Assembly: GCF_023109675.1 (NCBI RefSeq)
Contig: NZ_JALDUR010000001.1
Location: 1 to 64,000, forward strand
Direction of reading: 5' to 3'
From: Streptococcus parasanguinis
GTDB taxonomy: Bacteria; Bacillota; Bacilli; Lactobacillales; Streptococcaceae
DNA: 64,000 nt
Part shown: positions 1-8,097 of the stretch, one piece after another
Layout of the letters: each line of letters begins with the position of its first letter
How positions within the stretch are numbered: position 1 is the stretch's first letter
Made by a program: the position numbers and the translations under genes
Notes under the pieces: model-generated
Database searches by the model: none
What the model was told of the DNA's origin: nothing
The model's input: only the letters and a program-made list of their open reading frames with translations

Positions 1-38
1 AAAAGGACTTAGTCCTGTGCAATACAGGACTAAATCCT
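1..38 (-). terminator. Rho-independent terminator of the mal/pullulanase transcript
   Basis: An inverted repeat pairs 4-17 with 25-38 (AGGACTTAGTCCTG against CAGGACTAAATCCT, one mismatch) around a 7-nt loop. Read on the minus strand the stem is followed by TTTT at the window edge. It lies about 50 nt beyond the stop codon of the pullulanase gene, so it most likely ends the minus-strand operon. Confidence 0.6.
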
Positions 39-90
39 TAACTTAAATTATTTGTCTAACTTTTTGGGGTCAGTACAATTGTGGTGACCT

Positions 91-2166
91 TTATTTTGTT
101 GATTCAGTTTCATGGAGAAGGAGCCAACTATGGGCAGGAATAGAAAGTTCCTTTCCTTTAGGAATAGGGGTTTTTAGGTTGGCATGAGGATAGGCAAATA
201 ACAGCTGACTATCGCTCGGATGTTGATAGGTCTGTTCTTGATCACCGATATTGACAAGAATCGTTATTTTTTCACGATCTTTCTCAATCGTGTAGATCAA
301 ATGATGATCAGACAACCATTTGACGTCACAGTAGTCGCGAATCTCTTGCCCTTTTTTCAAACGAAGGAGTGGCTGTGATTTCCGATAAGCAATCAATTCT
401 TTAAGAAAAGCAAGTTCTTCTTGGCATTTTGAAAGGGATGTCCAGTCCAATTGGTTGAGACTATCTGGCAAGTTATAGGTGTTTTCTTCGAGCCCTTTTG
501 TGCGGTAACGTTCTTGACCAGCATGGATAAAAGGTACACCTTGGGATAATAATACCAAATGAAGAGCGAGGCGTGAGAGAGCTTTTCGCTCCTCTAGACG
601 AATCTCTTCTTTTTCAAGTTGGAAATAATCAAAAACAGTTGCATTATCGTGGCATTCGACGTACTGAATGGCTTGTTGAGGTTGGATGAAATGAGCAGGT
701 CCTGCTTTCCCGACATTTGCTGTTAGGATATTAGAAAAATCATTGGCTGGATGTTGACTATCACAACGGTGACCGGCTAAGAGTGTTCTCTTGACCGTAT
801 CCCGGAAATTATCACTGAAAAAGCCAAAGGCTGGTAATCGTTTAGCGTTATACTGGTGAGCGAGCTGGTCTTCAGAGAGGCCTGTATCCATCTTCCACCC
901 TTCCCCATAGAGATAGACGTTAGGATAGATTTCACGGAGCTCCTCTGCAATCTCTGTCATGGTTTGAATGTCTAAGATTCCCATCAAGTCAAAGCGAAAA
1001 CCATCAAAACCGTAGAGGGAAACCCATTGCTTGAGGGATTGCTTGATATAGTGTCTTACCATGGAACGTTCACTTGCGACATCATTCCCACAGAAGGTTC
1101 CATTGGTCCGCCCTCCTTCTGCATTATAGCGGTAGAAATAACCGGGTACGATTTGTTCAAATGCATACTCATCGGCCTGGTAGACGTGATTATAGACCAC
1201 ATCCATGATAACACTGAGATTAGATTGGTGATAGGTTGCAATAGCATCTTGGAGCTCCCAAATCCGTGCATAAGGATCGTTGGGGTCACTGGCATAACTA
1301 CCTTCTGGAACATTGTATTGGACAGGATCATAACCCCAGTTGTAGGCTTTCCATTGATTCTCTTCATCAACACTACCGAAATCATAGACAGGAAGTAACT
1401 GTACATGGGTAATGCCAAGTTTTTGAAGGTAATCAAATCCAAGGATTTGACCATTGAGTTGAGGCGATTCTGTCAAGCCTTTAAACTTACCAGGGTGTTT
1501 AAAGCCGGCCTCTTTTTGGACAGAGAAGTCCCGAACGCTCATCTCGTAGATGATTGCTTCTGTCGGGTCTAGTTGACGAGCAGCACGTGTGATAGGACGT
1601 GTGATCTTCTTGCGGTCGACGACTAAGCTATCTCCAGAGTTTGCTAAAGAGGATAGAGCATAGGGATCGTGGATCCGACGTTCTAGGCCATTGACACGAA
1701 ACTCATAGTGGTAGGCAGCTCCTTCCCAATCCCCTTTGAGCACGAGTTCCCAGACACCGTTTTCTGTACGATTCATCGGATAGACCTGATCTTCGATATG
1801 AAGGGTCACATTTTGCGAAATCGGTGCCCAGAATTTAAATTGCGTCTGACTTGGTGTGTAGAAACTTCCTAGATCCTCTCCACTATAGGTGAAGGTTTGA
1901 TCAAAAATGGGTTTGCGAACAATTTGACGATAGTGGAGAATAGAAGAATTTCCAGTAGCATCGTAGATGGTGTACTCTTCTCCGAGTTCAAGTGGAATAG
2001 GGCTTAAGAAATAGTCTCCTGTGTCAGTCGCTGCACTTGACGTTTTGACAGGGATTAAGGCAAGATGACCTTGGTTCGTTTTCAAATAAAAAGGAAGGAT
2101 ATGCTCCTCTCCCTTTTGGATACGAATGAGGTCTTGGTCATCTAAATAAGCAGTAAATGTAGACAT
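91..2166 (-). CDS. pulA: Type I pullulanase (cytoplasmic alpha-1,6 debranching enzyme)
   Basis: 691 aa with no signal peptide, so it should act inside the cell, cutting alpha-1,6 branches of imported maltodextrins or glycogen. The type I pullulanase signature YNWGYDP is at about residues 275-281. The GH13 regions follow in order: DVVYNH (322-327), GFRFDLMG with nucleophile Asp393, YGEGW with acid/base Glu422, and HDN at 506-508. The N-terminal ~190 residues look like the beta-sandwich/CBM48-type modules of the family. It starts 8 nt after the malR stop and is the last gene of the minus-strand mal cluster, so it is probably co-transcribed with malA-malR. It is distinct from the large wall-anchored pullulanases of streptococci, which carry signal and LPXTG sequences. 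Confidence 0.93.
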   Translation of the reverse strand: MSTFTAYLDDQDLIRIQKGEEHILPFYLKTNQGHLALIPVKTSSAATDTGDYFLSPIPLELGEEYTIYDATGNSSILHYRQIVRKPIFDQTFTYSGEDLGSFYTPSQTQFKFWAPISQNVTLHIEDQVYPMNRTENGVWELVLKGDWEGAAYHYEFRVNGLERRIHDPYALSSLANSGDSLVVDRKKITRPITRAARQLDPTEAIIYEMSVRDFSVQKEAGFKHPGKFKGLTESPQLNGQILGFDYLQKLGITHVQLLPVYDFGSVDEENQWKAYNWGYDPVQYNVPEGSYASDPNDPYARIWELQDAIATYHQSNLSVIMDVVYNHVYQADEYAFEQIVPGYFYRYNAEGGRTNGTFCGNDVASERSMVRHYIKQSLKQWVSLYGFDGFRFDLMGILDIQTMTEIAEELREIYPNVYLYGEGWKMDTGLSEDQLAHQYNAKRLPAFGFFSDNFRDTVKRTLLAGHRCDSQHPANDFSNILTANVGKAGPAHFIQPQQAIQYVECHDNATVFDYFQLEKEEIRLEERKALSRLALHLVLLSQGVPFIHAGQERYRTKGLEENTYNLPDSLNQLDWTSLSKCQEELAFLKELIAYRKSQPLLRLKKGQEIRDYCDVKWLSDHHLIYTIEKDREKITILVNIGDQEQTYQHPSDSQLLFAYPHANLKTPIPKGKELSIPAHSWLLLHETESTK

Positions 2167-2174
2167 AAAGACTC

Positions 2175-3158
2175 CTAAAGTTTCGTAATGGTATGGTCAA
2201 TCAATTGACGGTAGCAGACGGTTTTTCCTTCTTTGTGATCTTTGATGATTTGAAGGATGGTCCGGACAGATTCACGCCCGAGTTCCACCGCATTGATGTC
2301 AATATAGGCTTCAATATCGAGTCGTGGCTTGATCGAATCAAAGGAAATAATCGGGATTGTCAGCTGGTGTTCTAATAGGTATTGGCGCACCCCTTCAGCA
2401 ACGAGAATATCGGTCGTCATAATCGCATCTAGTTCTGTTAATGGTAGACTCTCCATCATTTGATAAGAATTATCTTCTAACATAAACCCAAATGAAAAAT
2501 GAACGAGTTTTTCATCGAGAGGAATCCCTGCTTTTTGGAGGGCTTCTTTATAACCTTGGTAGCGGTCTTGAGACACAAACAGCTCTTTGTTTCCCCCGAT
2601 AAAAGCAATTTTTCGGTAGTTTTGTTGAATAAAATAATCTGTTGCATCAAATGCGGCCTTGATATTGTCATTATCGACTAGCGAAACAAAAGGAGAGACC
2701 GCCTTTCCAAGGATGAGGAAGGGAAACTTGTCCTTCAGTGCAAATTCAACGAGGGGGTCATTCGGGTTGGAATAAAGGAAGATTAAACCATCCACACGGT
2801 TTCCGTAGATGAGTTGCTTGAGGTTGTCGAGCTGCCGTTCTTCGTTTTGACCTGTACAGATTTGGATGGCATAGTCATTGTCTGACGCGATCTGGGTAAT
2901 CCCTCTTAAAACAGTTGGGAAGAAAGGATTCTGGTAGAAGACGTCACTGTCGATTGGTAGGACCAAAGCAATGACTTGACTAGATTGGCTGACAAGGCTG
3001 CGAGCATTAAGATTGGGATGGTAGTCCAATTCGACCATGGCCTCACGGACACGTTTTTTTGTTTCATCACTAATCGTGGATTTGTTTTGGATGACGCGCG
3101 TGACAGTTGAAGGCGCGACGCCAGCGAGTTTCGCCACATCTTTGATGGTAACACGCAT
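2175..3158 (-). CDS. malR: LacI-family maltose/maltodextrin repressor MalR
   Basis: 327 aa, the usual LacI/GalR length. The N-terminus (MRVTIKDVAKLAGVAPSTV) is a classical LacI helix-turn-helix followed by a hinge helix (YHPNLNARSL, about 46-55) and a periplasmic-binding-protein-like effector domain. In pneumococcus MalR represses malXCD and malMP and is released by maltose/maltodextrin (family knowledge). LacI-type half-sites GCAAACGTTTTCGC in the divergent malX/malQ control region are the obvious targets. The gene begins 11 nt after malA and is followed after 8 nt by the pullulanase gene, so all three are likely one transcript, placing the repressor inside its own regulon. Confidence 0.92.
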   Translation of the reverse strand: MRVTIKDVAKLAGVAPSTVTRVIQNKSTISDETKKRVREAMVELDYHPNLNARSLVSQSSQVIALVLPIDSDVFYQNPFFPTVLRGITQIASDNDYAIQICTGQNEERQLDNLKQLIYGNRVDGLIFLYSNPNDPLVEFALKDKFPFLILGKAVSPFVSLVDNDNIKAAFDATDYFIQQNYRKIAFIGGNKELFVSQDRYQGYKEALQKAGIPLDEKLVHFSFGFMLEDNSYQMMESLPLTELDAIMTTDILVAEGVRQYLLEHQLTIPIISFDSIKPRLDIEAYIDINAVELGRESVRTILQIIKDHKEGKTVCYRQLIDHTITKL

Positions 3159-3169
3159 GAGAAAACCTC

Positions 3170-3982
3170 CTAGCGGTGATAGTCTGGATCACGGAAGTGG
3201 GTCTTATAAAATACCATAGCAAGATAGAGTACAAATAAGACATTTTGGATCATGATCGTCGTAGTAAATACTTGATGGAATAGTAAACTGATGAGGACAC
3301 TTAGTAAAATAGGGAGCCCTAGGCAATTCAGAATACAGTTGAAACATTCCTTGAAAGTTTGTAGTGAAAAGAGTCGAGATTTTCGTGTCAAGTAGAGGAA
3401 GAAAGAGGCCCCTAGGATGAGAATCAAATAATTGACTGTCGACAAGAAGCCAGAGAAAATCACGAGAAAGAGACTGACAGGGAGTCGATTGTCGCGGAAC
3501 CAATCGCTAGAGATAGCTTGAGTGAGGCTTTTTTTATCCCGAAGGCTCTCTTGATTAATAGCCTGGTATGAGACTGTAGCGAGTTCTTTATTCTCTTTTG
3601 AGATAATCAATTGTTTGCGATCAAAATGGAGTGTTAACTCCTTGCCTTCACTAGCCTTTGCCTCTTGGCCTAAGATAACCTGTCCTTTTGAAGTCTTGTG
3701 TACAGGGTTAGTCCCTGTATAGGTGAGCTCTTGGTCTTTGATCACGACGTGTTCTTGGATATCTTTCATAACGTCTGTTGATAAAGGATCAAACACATCG
3801 CTGACAAAGGTTGTCAAAGGATAGGTTTTGAGTTGAGCATTTTGCAGAGCCACAGGTAATAGTGTGATAGAGATTAGAAAGAAAGAAGTAAAAATCATTT
3901 GGAACCAGCTCAGTTTTTTGCGGTTTGCAAAAGAAGAGCGGAAATTGAAGATACTTGCGAAATAATTAAAAGGATAGGGCAT
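3170..3982 (-). CDS. malA: MalA, DUF1189 membrane protein of the maltodextrin operon
   Basis: 270 aa. One hydrophobic segment near residues 29-47 is followed by a ~110-residue soluble stretch and then three or four membrane segments (about 165-195, 215-240, 243-262), the layout of DUF1189 proteins. It matches MalA of the pneumococcal malAR operon by family and position; its biochemical role is not established. It lies 11 nt before malR and 144 nt after malD, and that gap holds two strong hairpins (4016-4087). malA-malR-pulA may therefore be expressed at a different level from malXCD. Confidence 0.85.
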   Translation of the reverse strand: MPYPFNYFASIFNFRSSFANRKKLSWFQMIFTSFFLISITLLPVALQNAQLKTYPLTTFVSDVFDPLSTDVMKDIQEHVVIKDQELTYTGTNPVHKTSKGQVILGQEAKASEGKELTLHFDRKQLIISKENKELATVSYQAINQESLRDKKSLTQAISSDWFRDNRLPVSLFLVIFSGFLSTVNYLILILGASFFLYLTRKSRLFSLQTFKECFNCILNCLGLPILLSVLISLLFHQVFTTTIMIQNVLFVLYLAMVFYKTHFRDPDYHR

Positions 3983-4015
3983 AAGATGACCTTTCTAAAT
4001 ATAAGAGTATCAGAA

Positions 4016-4087
4016 ATGCAAAGAGAAATCTCTTTGCATTGATTTTATTCTTAACGAAGGGTAGTAAAGCATCCACCATACTACCCT
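4016..4087 (-). terminator. Two tandem intercistronic hairpins between malD and malA
   Basis: AGGGTAGTA (4058-4066) pairs perfectly with TACTACCCT (4079-4087), and ATGCAAAGAG (4016-4025) pairs with CTCTTTGCAT (4030-4039). On the minus strand they follow the malD stop and precede malA. Neither has a long T-run, so partial termination or 3'-end protection of the malXCD mRNA is more likely than a full stop. Confidence 0.5.
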
Positions 4088-4126
4088 CAACTTAAAAATA
4101 AAATGTGTTTGAAATAAGGTTCTATT

Positions 4127-4969
4127 TTATCCTTTATCTCCACCAGCTGTCAAGCCTGAAACAAAGTTCTTTTGTAGGAAGAAGAATAAGGTACAGATTG
4201 GAACCGCGATCAAAATAGCACCGGCTGCAAAGAAGGCGATTTTTTGATTTTTTTGGTCACTGATAAAGGTTTGAAGACCAACGGCTACCGTATAGTTCAC
4301 TTCGTCACGAAGCAAGAATTTAGACAAGATATAGTCTCCGAAAGGCCCCATGAAAGCCCAAAGTGCTTGAACGGCAATCATTGGACGAACAAGAGGAAGG
4401 ACGATTTGCCAGAAGCGACGGAAGTGTCCAGCTCCATCCAATTTCGCAGATTCATCGAGGGAAATTGGAACAGTATCAAAGTATCCCTTCATCAACCAGG
4501 CATTCATTGGAATACCACCACCAACATAAAGGAAGATCAAGAACCAAGGTTGGTTCAAGGCATTCAGCATCAAAGCCATAACGAAGAAGGCTGTGAGGGC
4601 TGCCATGGTTGGGACCATTTGAATAATCAAGAAGAAGACCAAACTTTGTTTACGCGCCAAGAAATTGTAACGGCTGTATGCGTAACCTGCGAAGGTAACG
4701 ATACTTGTTTGTACAATCATGGTGATAATGGCGATAACCAAGGTGTTCATATACCAAGTGCCATAATGGGTTTCAGAGAAAAGTTTTGAGAAGTTATCAA
4801 AACTAAGATTGCCACTAAAATCAAGTGTAAAGGCACTGACATTCCCTGATTTGAAGGCTGATAGAACCGTAATCAACAATGGATAAATGATAACGATTGA
4901 AAGAACCACCATGTACAGGTAAGTCAAGAAATGATTGAGGCGGCGTTTAAATTGAACTGAATTTTTCAT
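4127..4969 (-). CDS. malD: Maltodextrin ABC transporter permease MalD (MalG type)
   Basis: 280 aa when started at the ATG at 4969, which sits one base after the malC stop and is preceded by GGAGG inside the malC 3' end; a 15-residue upstream extension is possible but overlaps malC. Six predicted membrane helices. The EAA loop ([18 protein letters not shown]), which docks the ATPase, is visible at about residues 172-189. With MalC it forms the membrane channel of the MalX-dependent maltodextrin importer. No ATPase gene is present nearby; streptococcal mal systems use the shared MsmK ATPase encoded elsewhere (family knowledge). Confidence 0.93.
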   Translation of the reverse strand: MKNSVQFKRRLNHFLTYLYMVVLSIVIIYPLLITVLSAFKSGNVSAFTLDFSGNLSFDNFSKLFSETHYGTWYMNTLVIAIITMIVQTSIVTFAGYAYSRYNFLARKQSLVFFLIIQMVPTMAALTAFFVMALMLNALNQPWFLIFLYVGGGIPMNAWLMKGYFDTVPISLDESAKLDGAGHFRRFWQIVLPLVRPMIAVQALWAFMGPFGDYILSKFLLRDEVNYTVAVGLQTFISDQKNQKIAFFAAGAILIAVPICTLFFFLQKNFVSGLTAGGDKG

Positions 4970-4970
4970 T

Positions 4971-6266
4971 TTATACATCCTCCATATCAAATGCATGTAG
5001 TTTCTTGAAGGCAACCATAGAGATTGAGATCACAATCACAGAGATAATCAAGGTTACCGCTGCAGCCATTGAATATTGAGGAGAAGAATTGGTTGTCAAC
5101 TTGTAGATCCATGAGATCAAGATATCTGTAGATCCGGCGTTTCCTCCGACAGAACCAGGTCCCCCATCGTTAAACAAGTAAATGATGGAGAAGTTATTAA
5201 AGTTGAAGGTATATTGACTGATCAAAGTTGGAGCTGCAACAGCCATAATCATTGGGAAAGTGATGCTGCGGAATTTTTGCCAACCGTTGGCACCATCAAT
5301 ATAAGCAGCTTCGTAAAGATCGTTTGGAATAGATTGAAGAATCCCTAAAGTCAAGACGTAGATGTAAGGGAAGCCGAGCCAACCTTGCATCATAATCAAA
5401 GCAATTTTTGTCCAGGTAGGATCTGTTTTCCAAGGAATCAAAACGCCATCTAAGAATGGGAAGATCTTCGCAAACAATGGGATAACTTGTGCATTGATAG
5501 CACCGACACTATCGTTAAACATATTTGAGAAAGTTAGGATAGTGATGAAGGCTGGAACAGCCCAAGGAAGCAAGAAGATAACCCCAAAGATTCGTTTTCC
5601 TTTTACGAATGGTTGGTTTGCAACAATAGCGGTCAAGATACCGAGTACGATTTGAAGAGTAGAAGCTGCGAGGGCCCAAATCAAGGTCCAGCCAAGAACC
5701 GATGTAAAGGCTGAGCGGAAGGTACTCAAGGTCCACATATTAGTGAAGTTTTGGAACCCGATCCAATCAAGCAAGGTTGTTGGAGCGGTATGTTTGAAGT
5801 CGTAGTTGGTAAAGGCGATCATCAAAGTTACTAAAACTGGGAAGATAATCGCAAATGTCATAGCAATGTATGAAGGAATAATCAATAAATATGGGAAGCC
5901 ATTTTCATAGATGGCTTGAACCATTTCTTTCAAGGTTTTTGGAACGGCAATCCCGTTGTTGATGCGTTTAGCAACTGTTCCAGCATCCTTAATATTTAAG
6001 GCATAAAATAGGAAGTAAACAACAGTGATGATCAAGTGGAAGGCGCCACGAATCAAGATAAAGAGAGAATTATCTTGTCCACGGACGGTTCCAAGTGTAA
6101 CCAATTTCGCTAATTCTCCAGCTCCAATTCCTAGGAAATAGGCGAGAAAGAGAATGGTTACGGCAAGAAAAATATAGCCTTTGGTTTTTTGTTTGTTATA
6201 AATTTGCCCAAGACCCGGGATCAAAGAGAGCCACATAGCCTTTTTAGGGTTTTGTTCTGTAGTCAT
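4971..6266 (-). CDS. malC: Maltodextrin ABC transporter permease MalC (MalF type)
   Basis: 431 aa, like pneumococcal MalC. The N-terminal region ([20 protein letters not shown]) has the short soluble stretch plus extra helices typical of streptococcal MalC, followed by the six-helix permease core. The EAA motif is near residues 317-336 ([15 protein letters not shown]). A good ribosome site (AAGGAG) lies 8 nt before the ATG. It is 127 nt downstream of malX; a strong hairpin in that gap probably reduces expression of the permeases relative to the binding protein. Confidence 0.93.
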   Translation of the reverse strand: MTTEQNPKKAMWLSLIPGLGQIYNKQKTKGYIFLAVTILFLAYFLGIGAGELAKLVTLGTVRGQDNSLFILIRGAFHLIITVVYFLFYALNIKDAGTVAKRINNGIAVPKTLKEMVQAIYENGFPYLLIIPSYIAMTFAIIFPVLVTLMIAFTNYDFKHTAPTTLLDWIGFQNFTNMWTLSTFRSAFTSVLGWTLIWALAASTLQIVLGILTAIVANQPFVKGKRIFGVIFLLPWAVPAFITILTFSNMFNDSVGAINAQVIPLFAKIFPFLDGVLIPWKTDPTWTKIALIMMQGWLGFPYIYVLTLGILQSIPNDLYEAAYIDGANGWQKFRSITFPMIMAVAAPTLISQYTFNFNNFSIIYLFNDGGPGSVGGNAGSTDILISWIYKLTTNSSPQYSMAAAVTLIISVIVISISMVAFKKLHAFDMEDV

Positions 6267-6342
6267 TCAAATCTCCTTATAATGTCCTTGCTAGAGAGCA
6301 AGAAGACAAGTCAGACAGTAAGTTGTGCTTGAAAATTGAACA

Positions 6343-6374
6343 TAAGAGGTTGGGACTTTGTCTCCAACCTCTTA
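6343..6374 (-). terminator. Intercistronic hairpin between malX and malC
   Basis: TAAGAGGTTGG (6343-6353) and CCAACCTCTTA (6364-6374) form a perfect 11-bp stem with a 10-nt loop. There is no T-run after it on the minus strand. Such hairpins after a binding-protein gene commonly stabilise the upstream mRNA or cause partial termination, giving more MalX than MalCD. Confidence 0.5.
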
Positions 6375-6393
6375 CTCACACCTAAAAACTGTC

Positions 6394-7650
6394 TTATTTG
6401 CTACCGAATTTTTGTTCGATGGTTTCTTTAATCAATTTCACTGCATCGTCAGCAGATGCTTTTGCAGATTTTTTACCACTTACAGCATCGAAAAGCATAG
6501 TAGCAGCTGGATCCCAAACAGCACTCATTTCTGAGATATTTGGCATTGGTTGAGCATTCTTGAATTGATCAACAACGGCAGTTGTCAATTCATCGTTTTT
6601 GCTAACCGCATATTTACGAGCTTCTGTGTTGGCAGGAACTTCATTGGTCTTGTCAAACAAAGCTTTTTGTTGGTCAGTACTTGTCAAGAAGTCAATGAAT
6701 TTTTGAGCGCCATCAAGGTTTTTCGCACCTGCAGGGATAACCCAAGCTTTACCACCACCAAAGGCAGAGTATTGTTTTCCGTTTGGAAGAGTTGGAATCG
6801 TTGCGACACCGTAGTTTACTTTAGCTTCTTTCAATGAAGCAGCTTTCCAAGGACCATCGATGATAGCAGCTGTTTTACCTTCTTGGAATTGTGTTTGGAT
6901 GAAGTTAGCAGCAGCTTTTGTATCTTGCAAACCTTTTGGCCATTTAGCATACCAAGTTTTTGCATATTCGATACCATCGATAGAACCTTGGTTGTTCAAT
7001 CCAATATCTTTAGGATCTGTACCGTCTTTACCAAACACATAACCGCCGTTACCTGAAAGTAAACCGTAAGTGTAGTAGAAGTTTGTCCAGTCAGCTAAGA
7101 AGGCAGTTGTTTTACCAGGTTCGCTAGCGAAGTCGTACTTGCTATCTTTTGCAAGATTTTCAAGATCACCAAATGTTTTTGGAGCTTCGCTTACAAGATC
7201 TTTGTTATAGTAGAGAACCAATGTTTCGATGACAGCAGGTGCACCGTAAACTTTACCACCGTTTGTTACAAGAGCTTCAGTTGTTTTATCTGTATGGCTA
7301 TCTTTGTTTAATGTCACTTCAGCCAATTGACCATCGCTACCAAGACCACCTACACGGTCGTATGGTGCCATCATAACGTCTGGAGCTTTTTTAGATTGGT
7401 TATCAAGAGAAAGGTTATCCAATCCACCAAGAGCATCACCAGTCTTGATGTTAATTTTTACGCCATTTTCTTTTTCAAAAGCTTTTGCAGCTTCTTCAAC
7501 ATAAGATTTGTAGCCTTTGTCTACATAGACGTTGATTTCTTTACTTGCCTCAGAAGAACCTGATGAGTTATTGCTACAAGCAGCAAGTAAGAAGCCGGCA
7601 AAACCAACTGTACCAAGTACAGCAGCACTACGTAAAATTGTACGTTTCAT
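6394..7650 (-). CDS. malX: Maltose/maltodextrin-binding lipoprotein MalX
   Basis: 418 aa. A type II signal peptide ends in the lipobox LLAAC, so Cys25 should be lipidated and the protein anchored outside the membrane. A Ser/Asn/Gly-rich linker follows and then an extracellular solute-binding family 1 fold with typical features (APYDRVGGLGSDGQL, GGGKAWVIPAG). It captures maltodextrins and delivers them to MalC-MalD. First gene of the minus-strand operon, with an AGGAGG ribosome site 10 nt before the ATG. The promoter upstream carries two LacI-type operators. Confidence 0.95.
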   Translation of the reverse strand: MKRTILRSAAVLGTVGFAGFLLAACSNNSSGSSEASKEINVYVDKGYKSYVEEAAKAFEKENGVKINIKTGDALGGLDNLSLDNQSKKAPDVMMAPYDRVGGLGSDGQLAEVTLNKDSHTDKTTEALVTNGGKVYGAPAVIETLVLYYNKDLVSEAPKTFGDLENLAKDSKYDFASEPGKTTAFLADWTNFYYTYGLLSGNGGYVFGKDGTDPKDIGLNNQGSIDGIEYAKTWYAKWPKGLQDTKAAANFIQTQFQEGKTAAIIDGPWKAASLKEAKVNYGVATIPTLPNGKQYSAFGGGKAWVIPAGAKNLDGAQKFIDFLTSTDQQKALFDKTNEVPANTEARKYAVSKNDELTTAVVDQFKNAQPMPNISEMSAVWDPAATMLFDAVSGKKSAKASADDAVKLIKETIEQKFGSK

Positions 7651-7701
7651 GATTTATTCCTCCTAAAGAATAAAAAAAGATAATAATTAGAAACCGTTTT
7701 A

Positions 7702-7756
7702 GACAAACGTTTTCCTAAAACGACTTAAGTATATCACAAGGCGAAAACGTTTGCAA
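7702..7756 (-). promoter_or_regulatory. malX promoter with two MalR/LacI-type operators
   Basis: Reading on the minus strand, a -35 TTGCAA (7756-7751), 17-nt spacer and extended -10 TGA-TATACT (7733-7728) form a good sigma-A promoter. The palindrome-like GCGAAAACGTTTGC (7741-7754) covers the -35/spacer, and a second copy ACAAACGTTTTC (7703-7714) lies downstream of the expected start. CcpA cre sites look similar, so dual control by MalR and CcpA is possible. Confidence 0.75.
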
Positions 7757-7825
7757 GTGATTTTGAGAAAATTTTTTAAAAATATTTTAATTCCGAACTT
7801 TCTTCTATAAAATACATTAAATTTG

Positions 7826-7854
7826 TTGACATTAGGCAAAGGAAAGAATACACT
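7826..7854 (+). promoter_or_regulatory. Second candidate promoter upstream of malQ
   Basis: TTGACA (7826-7831), a 17-nt spacer and TACACT (7849-7854) make a near-consensus sigma-A promoter about 80 nt upstream of the main malQ promoter. It has no operator overlapping it, so it could give a basal transcript. Confidence 0.4.
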
Positions 7855-7904
7855 AGGGGGGTGAGGACATTCTGAAAAAAGTTAAAAAGTTTTTAAGAAA
7901 CCCC

Positions 7905-7957
7905 TTGCAGAAAATATGGAAAAAGTTTATAATGACATGGTACGCAAACGTTTTCGC
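7905..7957 (+). promoter_or_regulatory. malQ-glgP promoter and operator
   Basis: -35 TTGCAG (7905-7910), 17-nt spacer, perfect -10 TATAAT (7928-7933). Ten bases further on, the LacI-type operator GCAAACGTTTTCGC (7944-7957) covers the expected transcription start, a position where MalR binding would block initiation. Confidence 0.8.
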
Positions 7958-7980
7958 AAAAATTGCGTAAACTGAGTTGC

Positions 7981-8068
7981 GCCTGTTCGATTTTAACAAA
8001 GAGTAGAGCCGCTTGAGAGCTGGATACGACTCTGCAACGATACCCATACCGTGCACCGAATCGCAGGC
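7981..8068 (+). ncRNA. Foldable three-way-junction leader of malQ (candidate cis-regulatory RNA)
   Basis: The ~155-nt untranslated leader between the malQ promoter and its ATG can fold as a closed three-way junction. P1 pairs GCCTG (7981-7985) and CGATT (7988-7992) with AATCG (8059-8063) and CAGGC (8064-8068). P2 pairs AGAGT (8000-8004) with ACTCT (8029-8033). P3 pairs GCAACG (8034-8039) with CGTGC (8050-8054), one bulge. No known riboswitch was recognised, and the function is inferred only from foldability and position. Confidence 0.35.
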
Positions 8069-8097
8069 TTCAAAGAAATAAAAAGAGGTGGTAACCC

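Noticed and set aside
8085-8097. T-box-like sequence AGAGGTGGTAACCC just before malQ
   Set aside because: It resembles the tRNA-acceptor bulge motif only loosely, overlaps the ribosome site, and there is no specifier stem or amino-acid-related gene.
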